Assembly: GCF_007993065.1 (NCBI RefSeq)
Contig: NZ_VOPL01000005.1
Location: forward strand, 216,812-280,811
Direction: 5' to 3'
Length of the DNA stretch: 64,000 nt
Source: Paracoccus aurantiacus
GTDB lineage: Bacteria > Pseudomonadota > Alphaproteobacteria > Rhodobacterales > Rhodobacteraceae
How positions within the stretch are numbered: the stretch's first letter is position 1; each line of letters starts with the position of its first letter. A program made the translations under genes and the position numbers. The notes under the pieces were generated by a model that ran no database searches, was not told the DNA's origin, and worked only from the letters and a program-made list of their open reading frames with translations. Below, in pieces: positions 23,638 through 33,236 of the stretch.

Positions 23638-23681
23638 CTGTCACGAAACTGTCGCAAACCCGTCGCATAAGCGTCGCACTC
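23638..23681 (+). promoter_or_regulatory. Pho box array (four 11-bp repeats) upstream of pstS
   Basis: Four consecutive 11-base units: CTGTCACGAAA, CTGTCGCAAAC, CCGTCGCATAA and GCGTCGCACTC. The repeated core is CTGTCA/G or CGTCGCA, the PhoB recognition pattern, with an 11-bp period. Placed 59 bases before the pstS ATG. It should activate the operon in phosphate starvation through the PhoB encoded at its end. Confidence 0.85.
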
Positions 23682-23739
23682 CCCGCCTAGGGAAGGCGCA
23701 GGCAAATCGTGCCCCTCAATAACGTTCAGGAGTGATCCT

Positions 23740-24771
23740 ATGAAATCCGTCAAGCTCACCGTTTCGGCCATTGCCGTCATCGCCGCCTCGGCCTCGGCCG
23801 CCGCTGCGCGTGACCAGGTCCAGGTCGCCGGTTCCTCGACCGTTCTGCCCTATGCCACCATCGTGGCCGAGGCTTTCGCCGAAAACACCGAGTTCGCGGC
23901 ACCCGTCGTCGAAGGCGGCGGTTCCTCGGCCGGGCTGAAGCAGTTCTGTGAAGGCGTGGGCGAAAACACCATCGACGTCGCCAATGCAAGCCGCAAGATC
24001 AAGGACTCGGAAGTCGAGACCTGCAAGGCCAATGGCGTCGCCAATATCATGGAAGTCCAGTTCGGCTATGACGGCATCGTCTTTGCCAGCGACATCAATG
24101 GCCCCGATTTCGTGCTGACCCCGAAAGACGTGTTCCTGGCGCTCGCCGCCGAGGTTCCGGCCGACGGCGCGGTTGCCGCGAACGCTGCCGCGAACTGGTC
24201 GGACGTAAACCCCGATCTGCCCGCACAGCCGATCATGGCCTTCATTCCGGGAACCAAGCACGGCACCCGTGAAGTCTTCGAAGAAAAGGTCATGATGGCC
24301 GGCTGCGAGGAATCCGGTGCACTGGACGCGTTCAAGGCTGCGCATCCCGATGACGAAGATGCCGCCGAAGCCGCCTGCATCGCGATCCGCACCGACGGCA
24401 AGTCGGTCGATATCGACGGCGACTATACCGAGACGCTGGCCCGTATCGACAGCGACAAGAACGGTGTCGGGGTGTTCGGTCTTTCCTTCTACGAAAACAA
24501 CACCGACAAGCTGAAGGTCGCGACCATGAACGGCGTCACGCCTTCGGTCGATACCGTTGCGTCGGGTGAATATCCGGTGTCCCGCCCGCTGTTCTTCTAC
24601 GTCAAGAAGGACCATATCGGCGTGATCCCCGGCCTGAAGGAATATGCGGAATTCTTCGTCTCGGACGCGATTGCCGGCCCGGGCGGCCCGCTGGCGACCT
24701 ATGGCTTGGTTCCCGATCCGAAGCTGGCCGATGTTCAGGCCGGTGTCGCCGACGAAGCGGTGATGCAGTAA
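23740..24771 (+). CDS. pstS: Phosphate ABC transporter substrate-binding protein PstS
   Basis: A 343-residue periplasmic phosphate-binding protein: signal peptide ending near ASAAAA, then QVAGSSTVLPYATIVAEAFA and EGGGSSAGLKQFC, the loops that ligate phosphate. GTKHGTREVFEEKVM is the third phosphate-binding segment. First gene of the pst operon, behind the Pho boxes, with AGGAG before its ATG. Confidence 0.95.
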   Translation: MKSVKLTVSAIAVIAASASAAAARDQVQVAGSSTVLPYATIVAEAFAENTEFAAPVVEGGGSSAGLKQFCEGVGENTIDVANASRKIKDSEVETCKANGVANIMEVQFGYDGIVFASDINGPDFVLTPKDVFLALAAEVPADGAVAANAAANWSDVNPDLPAQPIMAFIPGTKHGTREVFEEKVMMAGCEESGALDAFKAAHPDDEDAAEAACIAIRTDGKSVDIDGDYTETLARIDSDKNGVGVFGLSFYENNTDKLKVATMNGVTPSVDTVASGEYPVSRPLFFYVKKDHIGVIPGLKEYAEFFVSDAIAGPGGPLATYGLVPDPKLADVQAGVADEAVMQ

Positions 24772-24778
24772 TGCACCC

Positions 24779-24805
24779 GGCCGGGCAGCCCCGCGTTGCC
24801 CGGCC
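24779..24805 (+). terminator. Intercistronic hairpin between pstS and pstC
   Basis: A 9-bp stem GGCCGGGCA / TGCCCGGCC with a 9-base loop just after the pstS stop. Such hairpins protect the binding-protein message or attenuate downstream genes, which fits the need for excess PstS. No T tract. Confidence 0.6.
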
Positions 24806-24829
24806 CCCTGCGCCTTTTCGGGGGATAAC

Positions 24830-26284
24830 ATGCCCGTTTTCTGGATTGTCCTGATCGTTCTGGCGCTGTCGGCGGCAGGTTTTGTTCTGGGTCGCGGCCG
24901 CGTCATGGCGCAGGCCCAGGGCGACAGCCGAAAGCTGCATTCGCGTCCGGTCTATTACGGCTGGAGCGTTGCGCTTTACACCGCGCTTCCCGCCTTTCTG
25001 GTGCTGCTGATATGGCTGTTTGTCCAGCCGGTCATCATCCAGCGGTCGGTCAGCAAATACATCCCGGATGAGGCGATTGCCGAAGGTCAGACGCGCGGCA
25101 TTGTCATGGGCGAAGCCAGCAAGATCGCCTCGACCCTGTCGGTGGCCGTCGGGCAGGACGTTCTGACCCGGCCCGAGGCGCTGACCCTGACGATGGACGA
25201 TACCGAGCGGCTGGACCGTCTGAAGGCGGCGCAATTGCCGGTGCTGACCAAGCCTGATGTGCTTCGCGCGGCCCAGCAATATCTGCGCGCAACGCATATC
25301 GGATCGCTCTGGCTGGGGATCGTGACGCTGGCGCTGTCGGGGGCAGGGCTGGTCTTTGCCCTTTTGCGCATCCGCCCCGATTTCCGCGCGCGCAACGTGG
25401 TAGAGCGCGTGATGCGTGGCCTGCTGATCGGCTGTTCGACCATCGCGATTGCCACGACCGCAGGGATCGTATTGTCGCTGGTTTTCGAATCCATCAGCTT
25501 CTTCCGCCTTTATCCGTGGCAGGACTTCTTCTTCGGCACCGAATGGACGCCCAGTTTTGGCGGCGGCTCGAAGCTGGGGATGCTGCCGCTGCTTTGGGGG
25601 ACGCTTTACATCTCGGTCATCGCGCTTCTGTTCGCGGTGCCGGTCGGCCTGTTCGCGGCGATCTATATGTCGGAATATGCGAGCCCCCGTGTCCGCTCGG
25701 TCGTGAAGCCTGCAATCGAGATCCTCGCGGGTATCCCGACAATCGTTTATGGTCTGTTCGCGCTTGTCACCGTCGGCCCGCTGATCCGCGACTGGCTGGC
25801 GCAGCCGATGGGGCTTGGCAACAGCGGCTCATCGGTCATGACGGCGGGCCTCGTGATGGGGGTGATGCTGATCCCCTTCGTCAGTTCCTTGTCGGACGAC
25901 ATCATCAATGCGGTGCCGCAATCCCTGCGCGATGGCAGTCTCGGGCTTGGCTCGACCCATTCGGAAACAATCCGCCAGGTCGTGTTGCCTGCCGCCCTGC
26001 CGGGCATCGTCGGTGCGGTGCTTCTGGCCGCGTCGCGCGCCATTGGCGAGACGATGATCGTCGTGCTGGGGGCCGGTGCGATGGCCCAGATCAGCGGCAA
26101 CCCGTTCGAAGCGATGACCACAATCACCGTCAAGATCGTCGGTCAGCTGACCGGCGACAACGACTTTGCCAGCCCTGAAACGCTGGTTGCCTTTGCCCTT
26201 GGCCTGACGCTGTTCGTGCTGACGCTGGGGCTGAATATCTTCGCGCTCTATATCGTGCGCAAATACCGGGAGCAGTACGAATGA
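24830..26284 (+). CDS. pstC: Phosphate ABC transporter permease PstC
   Basis: A 484-residue inner-membrane permease. The first 200 residues form the PstC N-terminal domain with several helices; the C-terminal half is the conserved permease with ASPRVRSVVKPAIEILAGIPTI (split) and a GLGSTHSETIRQVVLPAALP EAA loop. This long form is usual in alphaproteobacteria. It overlaps pstA by four bases. Confidence 0.95.
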   Translation: MPVFWIVLIVLALSAAGFVLGRGRVMAQAQGDSRKLHSRPVYYGWSVALYTALPAFLVLLIWLFVQPVIIQRSVSKYIPDEAIAEGQTRGIVMGEASKIASTLSVAVGQDVLTRPEALTLTMDDTERLDRLKAAQLPVLTKPDVLRAAQQYLRATHIGSLWLGIVTLALSGAGLVFALLRIRPDFRARNVVERVMRGLLIGCSTIAIATTAGIVLSLVFESISFFRLYPWQDFFFGTEWTPSFGGGSKLGMLPLLWGTLYISVIALLFAVPVGLFAAIYMSEYASPRVRSVVKPAIEILAGIPTIVYGLFALVTVGPLIRDWLAQPMGLGNSGSSVMTAGLVMGVMLIPFVSSLSDDIINAVPQSLRDGSLGLGSTHSETIRQVVLPAALPGIVGAVLLAASRAIGETMIVVLGAGAMAQISGNPFEAMTTITVKIVGQLTGDNDFASPETLVAFALGLTLFVLTLGLNIFALYIVRKYREQYE

Positions 26285-27645
26285 CCGACGCGACCGACAT
26301 GACCCCGATGAGCGCGCCCGCCGCGCGTCATACCAGCGGATCACTGCTGACCGCATCGGCCCGCACAAAGCGCCGCAACGCCGCCGAGACGCGCTTCAAG
26401 GCTTACGGTATCGCCGCTATCGCGATTGCGGTTCTGGCCCTGATGTTCCTGCTGTATTCGATTGTCCGCGACGGGGCGAGCGCGTTTCAGCAGACCTATG
26501 TGTCCCTTCCCGTGACGATCTCGGCAGAGGTCGTTGATCCGAAGGGAAACCGCGATCCGGCAGAAATGGCAAAGGTCATTTCGATGTCCTATGGCAAGGT
26601 GCTGGACGATTCCCTGAAGGCATGGATCGCGGCTGAAAACATTCAGATCCCCGATCTGTCCGAAGCAGACATCAAATCCTTCTTCTCGAACGAGGCGCAG
26701 GCGCGTCTGCGGGAAATGGTGCTGGCCGATCCGTCGATCATCGGGGAAACGCTGGACATGACGGCGCTGACCTCCAGCCGGGTGGATGGCATGTTCAAGG
26801 GGCGCGTGACCGAAGCATCGGCCGCGCTGGATGCCAAGACCTCGGTCGCGCAATACCAGCTTGCGCAGGCGATGAAGGACAAGGGCGCGCTGGTGACGAA
26901 GTTCAATACCGCCTTCATCACCAAGCCCGACGCATCCGACAACAGGGCCGAGGCCGCGGGGATCGGGGTGGCGATCCTGGGGTCGTTCTACATGATGCTG
27001 ATCGTTCTGGTGCTGGCACTGCCGATAGGTGTCGCGGCCTCGATCTATCTGGAGGAATTCGCGCCAAAGAACCGCTTCACCGACGTGATCGAGGTGAATA
27101 TCGCCAATCTCGCGGCGGTGCCTTCCATCGTGTTCGGCATTCTTGGTCTGGCGGCCTTCATCAACTTTGTCGGCCTGCCGCGATCAACGCCGATTGTGGG
27201 CGGGCTGGTTCTGACGCTGATGACGCTGCCGACGATCATCATCTCGACGCGCGCGGCGCTGAAATCGGTGCCGCCCTCGATCCGCGATGCGGCACTTGGC
27301 GTCGGCGCGTCGAAGATGCAGACCGTGTTCCATCATGTTCTGCCGCTGGCGATGCCTGGTATCCTGACTGGCACCATCATCGGGCTGGCGCAGGCGCTTG
27401 GCGAAACCGCGCCGCTTCTGCTGATCGGGATGGTGGCGTTTGTCACCACCTACCCATCGGCCCCGCCGGAAGGTTTCTTTGACCCCGCCTCGGCGCTGCC
27501 GGTGCAGGTCTATAACTGGACACAGCGCGCCGACCCGGCCTTTTTCGAACGGGCATCGGGGGCGATCATCGTGCTGCTGGTCTTCCTTCTTTGCATGAAC
27601 CTGCTGGCGATCTTCCTGCGCCGCAAGTTCGAACGCCGCTGGTAA
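26281..27645 (+). CDS. pstA: Phosphate ABC transporter permease PstA with DUF3333 domain
   Basis: A 454-residue partner permease. Residues about 30-220 are the DUF3333 extracytoplasmic extension found in alphaproteobacterial PstA, followed by the permease core (IYLEEFAPKNRFTDVIEVNI, NLAAVPSIVFGILGLA) and the EAA loop GVGASKMQTVFHHVLPLAMPG. Starts in the pstC stop (ATGA). Confidence 0.95.
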   Translation: MTDATDMTPMSAPAARHTSGSLLTASARTKRRNAAETRFKAYGIAAIAIAVLALMFLLYSIVRDGASAFQQTYVSLPVTISAEVVDPKGNRDPAEMAKVISMSYGKVLDDSLKAWIAAENIQIPDLSEADIKSFFSNEAQARLREMVLADPSIIGETLDMTALTSSRVDGMFKGRVTEASAALDAKTSVAQYQLAQAMKDKGALVTKFNTAFITKPDASDNRAEAAGIGVAILGSFYMMLIVLVLALPIGVAASIYLEEFAPKNRFTDVIEVNIANLAAVPSIVFGILGLAAFINFVGLPRSTPIVGGLVLTLMTLPTIIISTRAALKSVPPSIRDAALGVGASKMQTVFHHVLPLAMPGILTGTIIGLAQALGETAPLLLIGMVAFVTTYPSAPPEGFFDPASALPVQVYNWTQRADPAFFERASGAIIVLLVFLLCMNLLAIFLRRKFERRW

Positions 27646-27666
27646 ATTACGGTGGAGGGTGAAAAC

Positions 27667-28464
27667 ATGAACGATATGAGCCTTGTGGAGCGCGAAGTGA
27701 CCCAGGACGACATCAAGATCACGGCGCGTGACGTGCAGGTCTATTATGGCGACAAACACGCCATCAAGGATGTGAATGTCGATATTCTCGACAAGACCGT
27801 AACGGCATTCATCGGGCCGTCGGGCTGCGGGAAATCGACCTTTCTGCGCTGCATAAACCGCATGAACGACACCATCGACATTGCGCGGATCGAGGGAAAG
27901 ATCGCGCTTGATGGCGAGGACATCTATGACAAGCGCGTCGATCCGGTGCAGTTGCGCGCCAAGGTCGGGATGGTCTTTCAGAAGCCGAACCCCTTCCCGA
28001 AGTCGATCTATGATAACGTCGCTTACGGCCCCCGCATCCACGGCCTTGCCCGCAATCGCGCCGATCTGGACGAGATCGTGGAGAAATCGCTGCGCGGATC
28101 GGCGCTCTGGAACGAGGTCAAGGACCGCCTGCACGAACCCGGCACCGGCCTGTCGGGTGGCCAGCAGCAGCGTCTGTGCATTGCGCGCGCCGTCGCTACC
28201 GCGCCCGAGGTGCTGCTGATGGACGAACCCTGCTCGGCGCTCGACCCGATCGCCACCAGTCAGGTTGAAGAACTGATTGACCAGCTTCGCGAGGATTTCT
28301 CGGTCGTGATCGTGACCCATTCGATGCAGCAGGCCGCCCGTGTCAGCCAGAAGACCGCGTTCTTCCACCTTGGGAATCTGGTCGAATACGGCGACACGGA
28401 CGACATTTTCACCCGCCCGCAGGACCCGCGGACGGAAAGCTATATCTCGGGCCGCATCGGCTGA
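27667..28464 (+). CDS. pstB: Phosphate ABC transporter ATP-binding protein PstB
   Basis: A 265-residue ATPase with Walker [14 protein letters not shown], the PstB-specific [15 protein letters not shown] loop, signature [14 protein letters not shown], and [15 protein letters not shown]. The ATG at 27667 follows GGAGG by a proper distance. An in-frame codon at 27652 would put that site inside the gene. Confidence 0.97.
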   Translation: MNDMSLVEREVTQDDIKITARDVQVYYGDKHAIKDVNVDILDKTVTAFIGPSGCGKSTFLRCINRMNDTIDIARIEGKIALDGEDIYDKRVDPVQLRAKVGMVFQKPNPFPKSIYDNVAYGPRIHGLARNRADLDEIVEKSLRGSALWNEVKDRLHEPGTGLSGGQQQRLCIARAVATAPEVLLMDEPCSALDPIATSQVEELIDQLREDFSVVIVTHSMQQAARVSQKTAFFHLGNLVEYGDTDDIFTRPQDPRTESYISGRIG

Positions 28465-28483
28465 GCGAGGGAGAGGAAGCAGG

Positions 28484-29230
28484 ATGCAGAACGAAAGACA
28501 TATCGCCTCGGCCTTCGACCGCGATCTGGAAACAATTCAGGCGCTGGTGGTGCGCATGGGCGGCATGGTCGAGCGCGCGATTGCCGATGCTGCGACCGCG
28601 CTGGAAAAAATGGACGAAGACCTGGCCGAAGACGTCCGTCGCCGCGACAAGCAGATCGACGCGCTGGATGCCCAAGTGAACGAGGAAGCGGCCCGGCTGA
28701 TCGCACTGCGCGCGCCGACCGCGACCGATCTTCGGCTGGTGCTGACCGTCATCAAGATCTCGGCATCGCTTGAACGGGTCGGCGATTACGCCAAGAACAT
28801 GGCCAAGCGCAGCCATGTGCTGGCTGGCCTGCCCGCAATCGACGGGGCGGGAATGGCGCTTCGGCGCATGTCGCTGACCGTTGACCGGATGCTGAAAGAC
28901 GCGCTCGACAGTTATATCCAGCGCGATGCGGTGCTTGCCGGCGATGTGCGCGAGCGCGATCTCGAAGTGGACCAGATGTATAACGCGCTGTTCCGCGAAT
29001 TCCTGACCTACATGATGGAAGACCCGCGCAACATCACCCCCTGCATGCACCTGCATTTCATCGCAAAGAATATCGAGCGCATGGGCGATCACGCGACCTC
29101 TATCGCGGAACAGGTGATCTATCTCGTGACCGGCGAGATGCCCGAGGATTCGCGGCCGAAGAAGGATGGTGTCGTCCAGACCGCCGGCGCCGATGCCCCC
29201 GAGACTTTGCTGAACCAGATCGAGGAATGA
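28484..29230 (+). CDS. phoU: Phosphate signalling regulator PhoU
   Basis: A 248-residue all-helical protein of two PhoU repeats that links the Pst transporter to PhoR/PhoB control. Repeat signatures: TDLRLVLTVIKISASLERVGDYAKN and HLHFIAKNIERMGDHATSIAEQ (each metal-binding E-R-x-G/M-D). Start at 28484 has GGAAGCAGG just upstream. Four bases precede phoB. Confidence 0.95.
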   Translation: MQNERHIASAFDRDLETIQALVVRMGGMVERAIADAATALEKMDEDLAEDVRRRDKQIDALDAQVNEEAARLIALRAPTATDLRLVLTVIKISASLERVGDYAKNMAKRSHVLAGLPAIDGAGMALRRMSLTVDRMLKDALDSYIQRDAVLAGDVRERDLEVDQMYNALFREFLTYMMEDPRNITPCMHLHFIAKNIERMGDHATSIAEQVIYLVTGEMPEDSRPKKDGVVQTAGADAPETLLNQIEE

Positions 29231-29234
29231 TGCC

Positions 29235-29927
29235 ATGGCCCGCCGCCAGAGTCCGTGCGTTCTGATAGTCGAGGATGAGGGTGCGCAGCGCGAGGTGCTG
29301 AAATACAATCTTGAAGCCGAGGGCTTTGACGTGGTCATGGCCGAGAACGGCGATGAGGCGCTGCTGCTTGTTCAGGAAGAACTGCCCGACCTTATCGTGC
29401 TCGACTGGATGCTTCCCAACGTATCCGGGATCGAGATCTGCCGCCGTGTGAAGGCGGACCCGGCCACTCGGCAGATTCCGATTGTCATGCTGTCAGCGCG
29501 CGGTGACGAGGTTGATCGTGTCCGCGGGCTGGAAACCGGCGCCGATGACTATGTCGTCAAACCCTATTCGGTCGTCGAACTGATGGCGCGCCTGCGGACG
29601 CAGTTGCGCCGCACCCGTCCGGCGACGATGGGCGAAAGGCTGAGCTTCAGCGACATCATCCTTGACGCGGGCGAACATCGGGTCTTTCGGGCCGGTCAGG
29701 CGCTGCATCTGGGCCCGACCGAGTTCCGGCTGTTGTCCACGCTGATGGAAAAACCGGGCCGCGTCTGGACCCGAGAGCAATTGCTGGACCGTGTCTGGGG
29801 GCGCGACATCTATGTCGATACCCGGACCATAGATGTCCATGTCGGCAGGCTGCGCAAGGCATTGATGCAGAATGGCGGCGACAATCCGGTGCGGACAGTG
29901 CGCGGTACCGGCTATGCGCTCGGCTGA
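29235..29927 (+). CDS. phoB: Phosphate regulon response regulator PhoB
   Basis: A 230-residue OmpR-type regulator. The receiver has acidic pair EDE, phosphoacceptor Asp in LIVLDWMLP, and Lys in VVKPYS. The C-terminal winged helix has GPTEFRLL, VWTREQLLDRVWG and DTRTIDVHVGRLRKAL. It probably binds the Pho boxes upstream of pstS, closing an autoregulatory loop. No phoR lies beside it. Confidence 0.93.
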   Translation: MARRQSPCVLIVEDEGAQREVLKYNLEAEGFDVVMAENGDEALLLVQEELPDLIVLDWMLPNVSGIEICRRVKADPATRQIPIVMLSARGDEVDRVRGLETGADDYVVKPYSVVELMARLRTQLRRTRPATMGERLSFSDIILDAGEHRVFRAGQALHLGPTEFRLLSTLMEKPGRVWTREQLLDRVWGRDIYVDTRTIDVHVGRLRKALMQNGGDNPVRTVRGTGYALG

Positions 29928-29945
29928 GGGATCGGGCTGCGCCGT

Positions 29946-30665
29946 CTAAAAATCGAGCTGCGCGTAATGTGGTGCCGGGTGCAGTCCCGGCACCTGATCG
30001 GCAAGAACGCCCCGGAACGCCGGGCGCGACTTGATCGTCGCATACCATTGCCGCACCAGATCCGAACGGTCCCAGTCCACGTCCGAGATGTAATCCAGAC
30101 ATGAGAAATGGGCCGCCGCAGCAAAATCGGCGATGGTCAGCGAGGGCCCGGCCAGCCAGCGACGTTCTTCCAGCAGGCTGTGCATGTAATCAATATGCGC
30201 CTTGATCGCCGCCAGCCCGGTCTTGACCATGCGCGAATCCGGATAGCCGGTTTTCTGAACTTTCTTCCAGACCCGCTCGTTCAGGACCGGGCGCGTTGCC
30301 TCGGCGTTGAACTTGTCGTCGAACCACGCGCAAAGGCGGCGCACCTCGTACCGTCCGGCGGCGCTTTCCGGCATCAGCGGCGGGTTCGGCACCGTTTCAT
30401 CCAGATATTCGCAAATCGCCTGACTTTCCGCCAGAAGCATCCCGTCATGACGCAGAACCGGGATCTTCCCGGCAGGATTGCGGCGGAACAGCTCCGGCCC
30501 CTGTTCCCAATAGCGTTCTTCGGCCAGTTCGACCTCGATGCGCTTTTCGGCCAGCACCAGCCGCACCTTACGCGAAAATGGTGAGAGCGGCGTGTGATAA
30601 AGCCGCGAGGGTTGCCCGGCTTGCGGGCGCGTGGCGGTGGCGGTGGGGGCGTATGGCTCGGTCAT
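29946..30665 (-). CDS. Glutathione S-transferase family protein
   Basis: A 239-residue GST. The thioredoxin-like N-terminal domain shows LYHTPLSPFSRKVRLVLAEK, NPAGKIPVL (cis-Pro) and LAESQAICEYLDE. The helical C-terminal domain contains WLAGPSLTIADFAAAAHFS with the N-capping box. About 25 residues precede the fold, so the true start may be internal. The substrate is unknown. Convergent with phoB. Confidence 0.88.
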   Translation of the reverse strand: MTEPYAPTATATRPQAGQPSRLYHTPLSPFSRKVRLVLAEKRIEVELAEERYWEQGPELFRRNPAGKIPVLRHDGMLLAESQAICEYLDETVPNPPLMPESAAGRYEVRRLCAWFDDKFNAEATRPVLNERVWKKVQKTGYPDSRMVKTGLAAIKAHIDYMHSLLEERRWLAGPSLTIADFAAAAHFSCLDYISDVDWDRSDLVRQWYATIKSRPAFRGVLADQVPGLHPAPHYAQLDF

Positions 30666-30792
30666 GATGGGGTGATACGCGAAGCGGCAGGGTTTTTTCA
30701 ACTATGCGCGATCCTGCTTGGCAAGGGGCTGCCTGCATTGCCCCCGGACCGGCAGGGCGTTATGTCATGGACGCAGTCAGGAAAGGGCAGCG

Positions 30793-31710
30793 ATGGCACA
30801 TAAGGTCTTCATCGACGGAGAGGCTGGCACGACCGGACTTCAGATCCGCGATCGGCTTGCCGGGCGCGACGACATTCAGTTGATTCAGATCGACCATGAC
30901 CTTCGCAAGGACGCCAATGCTCGCCGCGCCTGTTTCGAGGCTGCCGACGTGGCGATTCTTTGCCTTCCCGACGATGCCGCGCGCGAGGCGGTAGCATTGG
31001 CGGCTGACCTGCCGGTGCGTCTGATCGACGCCTCGACCGCGCATCGGGTCGATCCGGACTGGGTCTATGGCTTTCCCGAACTGACCGCTGGCGCGCGCCA
31101 GCGCATCGCCGATGCAGGGCGGGTCGCCAATCCCGGCTGCTATGCGACCGGGGCGATTGCAATGATCCGCCCGCTGCTGGATGCCGGACTGATCGGACCC
31201 GAGGAGGGCGCTTCGATCAATGCCGTATCGGGTTACACGGGCGGCGGGAACGCGATGATCGCCGAGTTCGAGAGGGGTGATGCCGCGCCGCAATTTCTTT
31301 ACGCGCTAAGCCAGCACCACAAACATATCCCGGAAGTCATGGCGATGACCGGGCTGGCCGTTCAGCCGGTCTTTGCGCCCTCGGTCGGAACCTTCGCGCA
31401 GGGCATGGCGGTTTCGCTGCCGCTGCATCTGGGCGGCGCGCGCACGCTGTCATCGCTGCATGGCGCATTGTCCCAGCATTATGCCGGTGCCGAATTCGTC
31501 CGCGTCCGCGAGGCCGAAGAAATCGGCGCGCGTATCGACGCCACGGCCCTGAATGGCACGAACATGCTGGAAATCTCTGTTCATGGTGACGACGCGGCGG
31601 GTTGCGCGGTTGTGGTCGCGGTGTTGGACAATCTTGGCAAGGGTGCGTCCGGCGCGGCGGTTCAGAACATGAACATCATGCTGGGCATCGACGAAGGGGC
31701 AGGGCTATGA
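30793..31710 (+). CDS. argC: N-acetyl-gamma-glutamyl-phosphate reductase ArgC (short type)
   Basis: NADPH-dependent reduction of N-acetylglutamyl phosphate in arginine synthesis. The 305-residue protein is the short type 2 form: [15 protein letters not shown] at the N terminus, catalytic Cys in [13 protein letters not shown], and [11 protein letters not shown]. The ATG at 30793 follows AAAGGGCAG. The upstream extension is not conserved-looking. ATGA overlap with gpmI. Confidence 0.93.
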   Translation: MAHKVFIDGEAGTTGLQIRDRLAGRDDIQLIQIDHDLRKDANARRACFEAADVAILCLPDDAAREAVALAADLPVRLIDASTAHRVDPDWVYGFPELTAGARQRIADAGRVANPGCYATGAIAMIRPLLDAGLIGPEEGASINAVSGYTGGGNAMIAEFERGDAAPQFLYALSQHHKHIPEVMAMTGLAVQPVFAPSVGTFAQGMAVSLPLHLGGARTLSSLHGALSQHYAGAEFVRVREAEEIGARIDATALNGTNMLEISVHGDDAAGCAVVVAVLDNLGKGASGAAVQNMNIMLGIDEGAGL

Positions 31711-33236
31711 GCGGCAGGAAACCAGTTGTCCTTTGCATTCTCGACGGTTGGGGGATTTCCGACCGCCCGGAACAGAGCGCGCCGGATCAGGCCGAAACCC
31801 CGACAATGGACCGCCTGCTGTCCACCTGCCCGAACTCCACGCTGATTACCTATGGCCCCGATGTGGGGCTGCCGAAGGGCCAGATGGGCAATTCCGAGGT
31901 CGGTCACACCAATATCGGTGCCGGTCGGGTGGTGGCGATGGATCTGGGCCAGATCGACCTCGCCATCGAAGATGGCAGTTATTACGAAAATACCGGCCTT
32001 GGTGATTTCGTCGCCAAGCTGAAGGAAACCGGGGGCACCGCGCATCTCATGGGCGTCGTTTCGGACGGGGGCGTGCATGGGCATATCCAGCATGTCATCG
32101 CTTCGGCCCGCGCGGTCGCGGAAAAGGGCGTGCCGGTGGTCATCCACGCGATTACCGACGGACGCGACGTGCCGCCGAAATCGGCGATGGGCTTCATCAC
32201 GGAATTGCAGGGCAGCTTACCCAAGGGCGCGCGCATCGGCACGGTCATCGGGCGCTATTTCGCGATGGATCGCGATAATCGCTGGGACCGCGTTGGCCGC
32301 GCCTATGCCGCAATGGTGGCCGGTCAGGCAGAGTTCAGCGCCCCCGATGCCGCGCAGGGAGTCGAATTGGCTTACGCGCGCGAAGAAACCGATGAATTCA
32401 TCAAGCCCACCGTGATCGGCGATTACAAAGGCGCGCAGGACGGCGACGGCTTCTTCTGCCTGAACTTCCGCGCCGACCGAGCAAGGGAAATACTATCCGC
32501 CATTGGCGCCCCGAAGTTCGATGCTTTCGATACCGGGGTGCGCCCGAAATGGGCGGCTCTGTTGGGAATGGTCGATTATTCTGCTGCGCACGACGCTTTC
32601 ATGAATGCGGCCTATCCCAAGCGGCAGGTGCAGAACACGCTTGGCGCGTGGGTGGCATCGAAGGGGTTGCGCCAGTTCCACTTGGCCGAGACAGAGAAGT
32701 ATCCGCATGTCACCTTCTTCCTGAACGGCGGCAAGGAAGCGCCTGAACATGGCGAGGATCGCCACATGCCGGCCAGCCCCAAAGTCGCGACCTATGATCT
32801 GGAACCGGAGATGGCAGCGGACGAGGTTGGCGACTGGCTCGTGAAGGCGATCGAGGACGGATATGACCTGATCGTCGTGAATTTCGCCAATCCCGACATG
32901 GTCGGCCATACCGGCAGCCTGCCTGCCGCGGTGAAAGCGTGCGAAGCAGTGGACCGCAATCTCGGTCGGGCGATCGCGGCGCTTGAAAAGGCGGACGGGG
33001 CGGCGGTCATCATCGCCGATCACGGCAATTGCGAAACGATGATCGACCCCGAAACCGGGGGCCCGCACACGGCGCATACGACGAACCCGGTGCCGGTGAT
33101 CGTCTATGGTGATCCTGCTGCCACGGCACTTCGCGCGGGTGGCCGGCTGGCCGATGTCGCGCCAACGGTTCTGGACCTGATGGGGCTGGATCTTCCGCCC
33201 GAAATGACGGGCCAGAGCCTGATCGAGCGGGCATGA
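31707..33236 (+). CDS. gpmI: 2,3-bisphosphoglycerate-independent phosphoglycerate mutase GpmI
   Basis: Mn-dependent 3-PG to 2-PG conversion in glycolysis. The 509-residue protein starts [12 protein letters not shown]; catalytic Ser63 lies in [14 protein letters not shown]; later blocks are [37 protein letters not shown] and ADHGNCE (metal ligands). Overlaps argC and the envC-like gene by four bases each. Confidence 0.97.
   Translation: MSGRKPVVLCILDGWGISDRPEQSAPDQAETPTMDRLLSTCPNSTLITYGPDVGLPKGQMGNSEVGHTNIGAGRVVAMDLGQIDLAIEDGSYYENTGLGDFVAKLKETGGTAHLMGVVSDGGVHGHIQHVIASARAVAEKGVPVVIHAITDGRDVPPKSAMGFITELQGSLPKGARIGTVIGRYFAMDRDNRWDRVGRAYAAMVAGQAEFSAPDAAQGVELAYAREETDEFIKPTVIGDYKGAQDGDGFFCLNFRADRAREILSAIGAPKFDAFDTGVRPKWAALLGMVDYSAAHDAFMNAAYPKRQVQNTLGAWVASKGLRQFHLAETEKYPHVTFFLNGGKEAPEHGEDRHMPASPKVATYDLEPEMAADEVGDWLVKAIEDGYDLIVVNFANPDMVGHTGSLPAAVKACEAVDRNLGRAIAALEKADGAAVIIADHGNCETMIDPETGGPHTAHTTNPVPVIVYGDPAATALRAGGRLADVAPTVLDLMGLDLPPEMTGQSLIERA

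Noticed and set aside
23638..23681. Possible CRISPR-like repeat array
   Set aside because: The unit is only 11 bases with no spacers. It is a Pho box series.
23716..24906. Minus-strand frame of 396 codons opposite pstS
   Set aside because: Gly/Asp-rich antisense artefact. PstS on the plus strand has signal peptide, phosphate loops and Pho boxes.
27184..28368. Minus-strand frame of 394 codons opposite pstA/pstB
   Set aside because: Antisense to two well-supported ABC genes with no family signature of its own.
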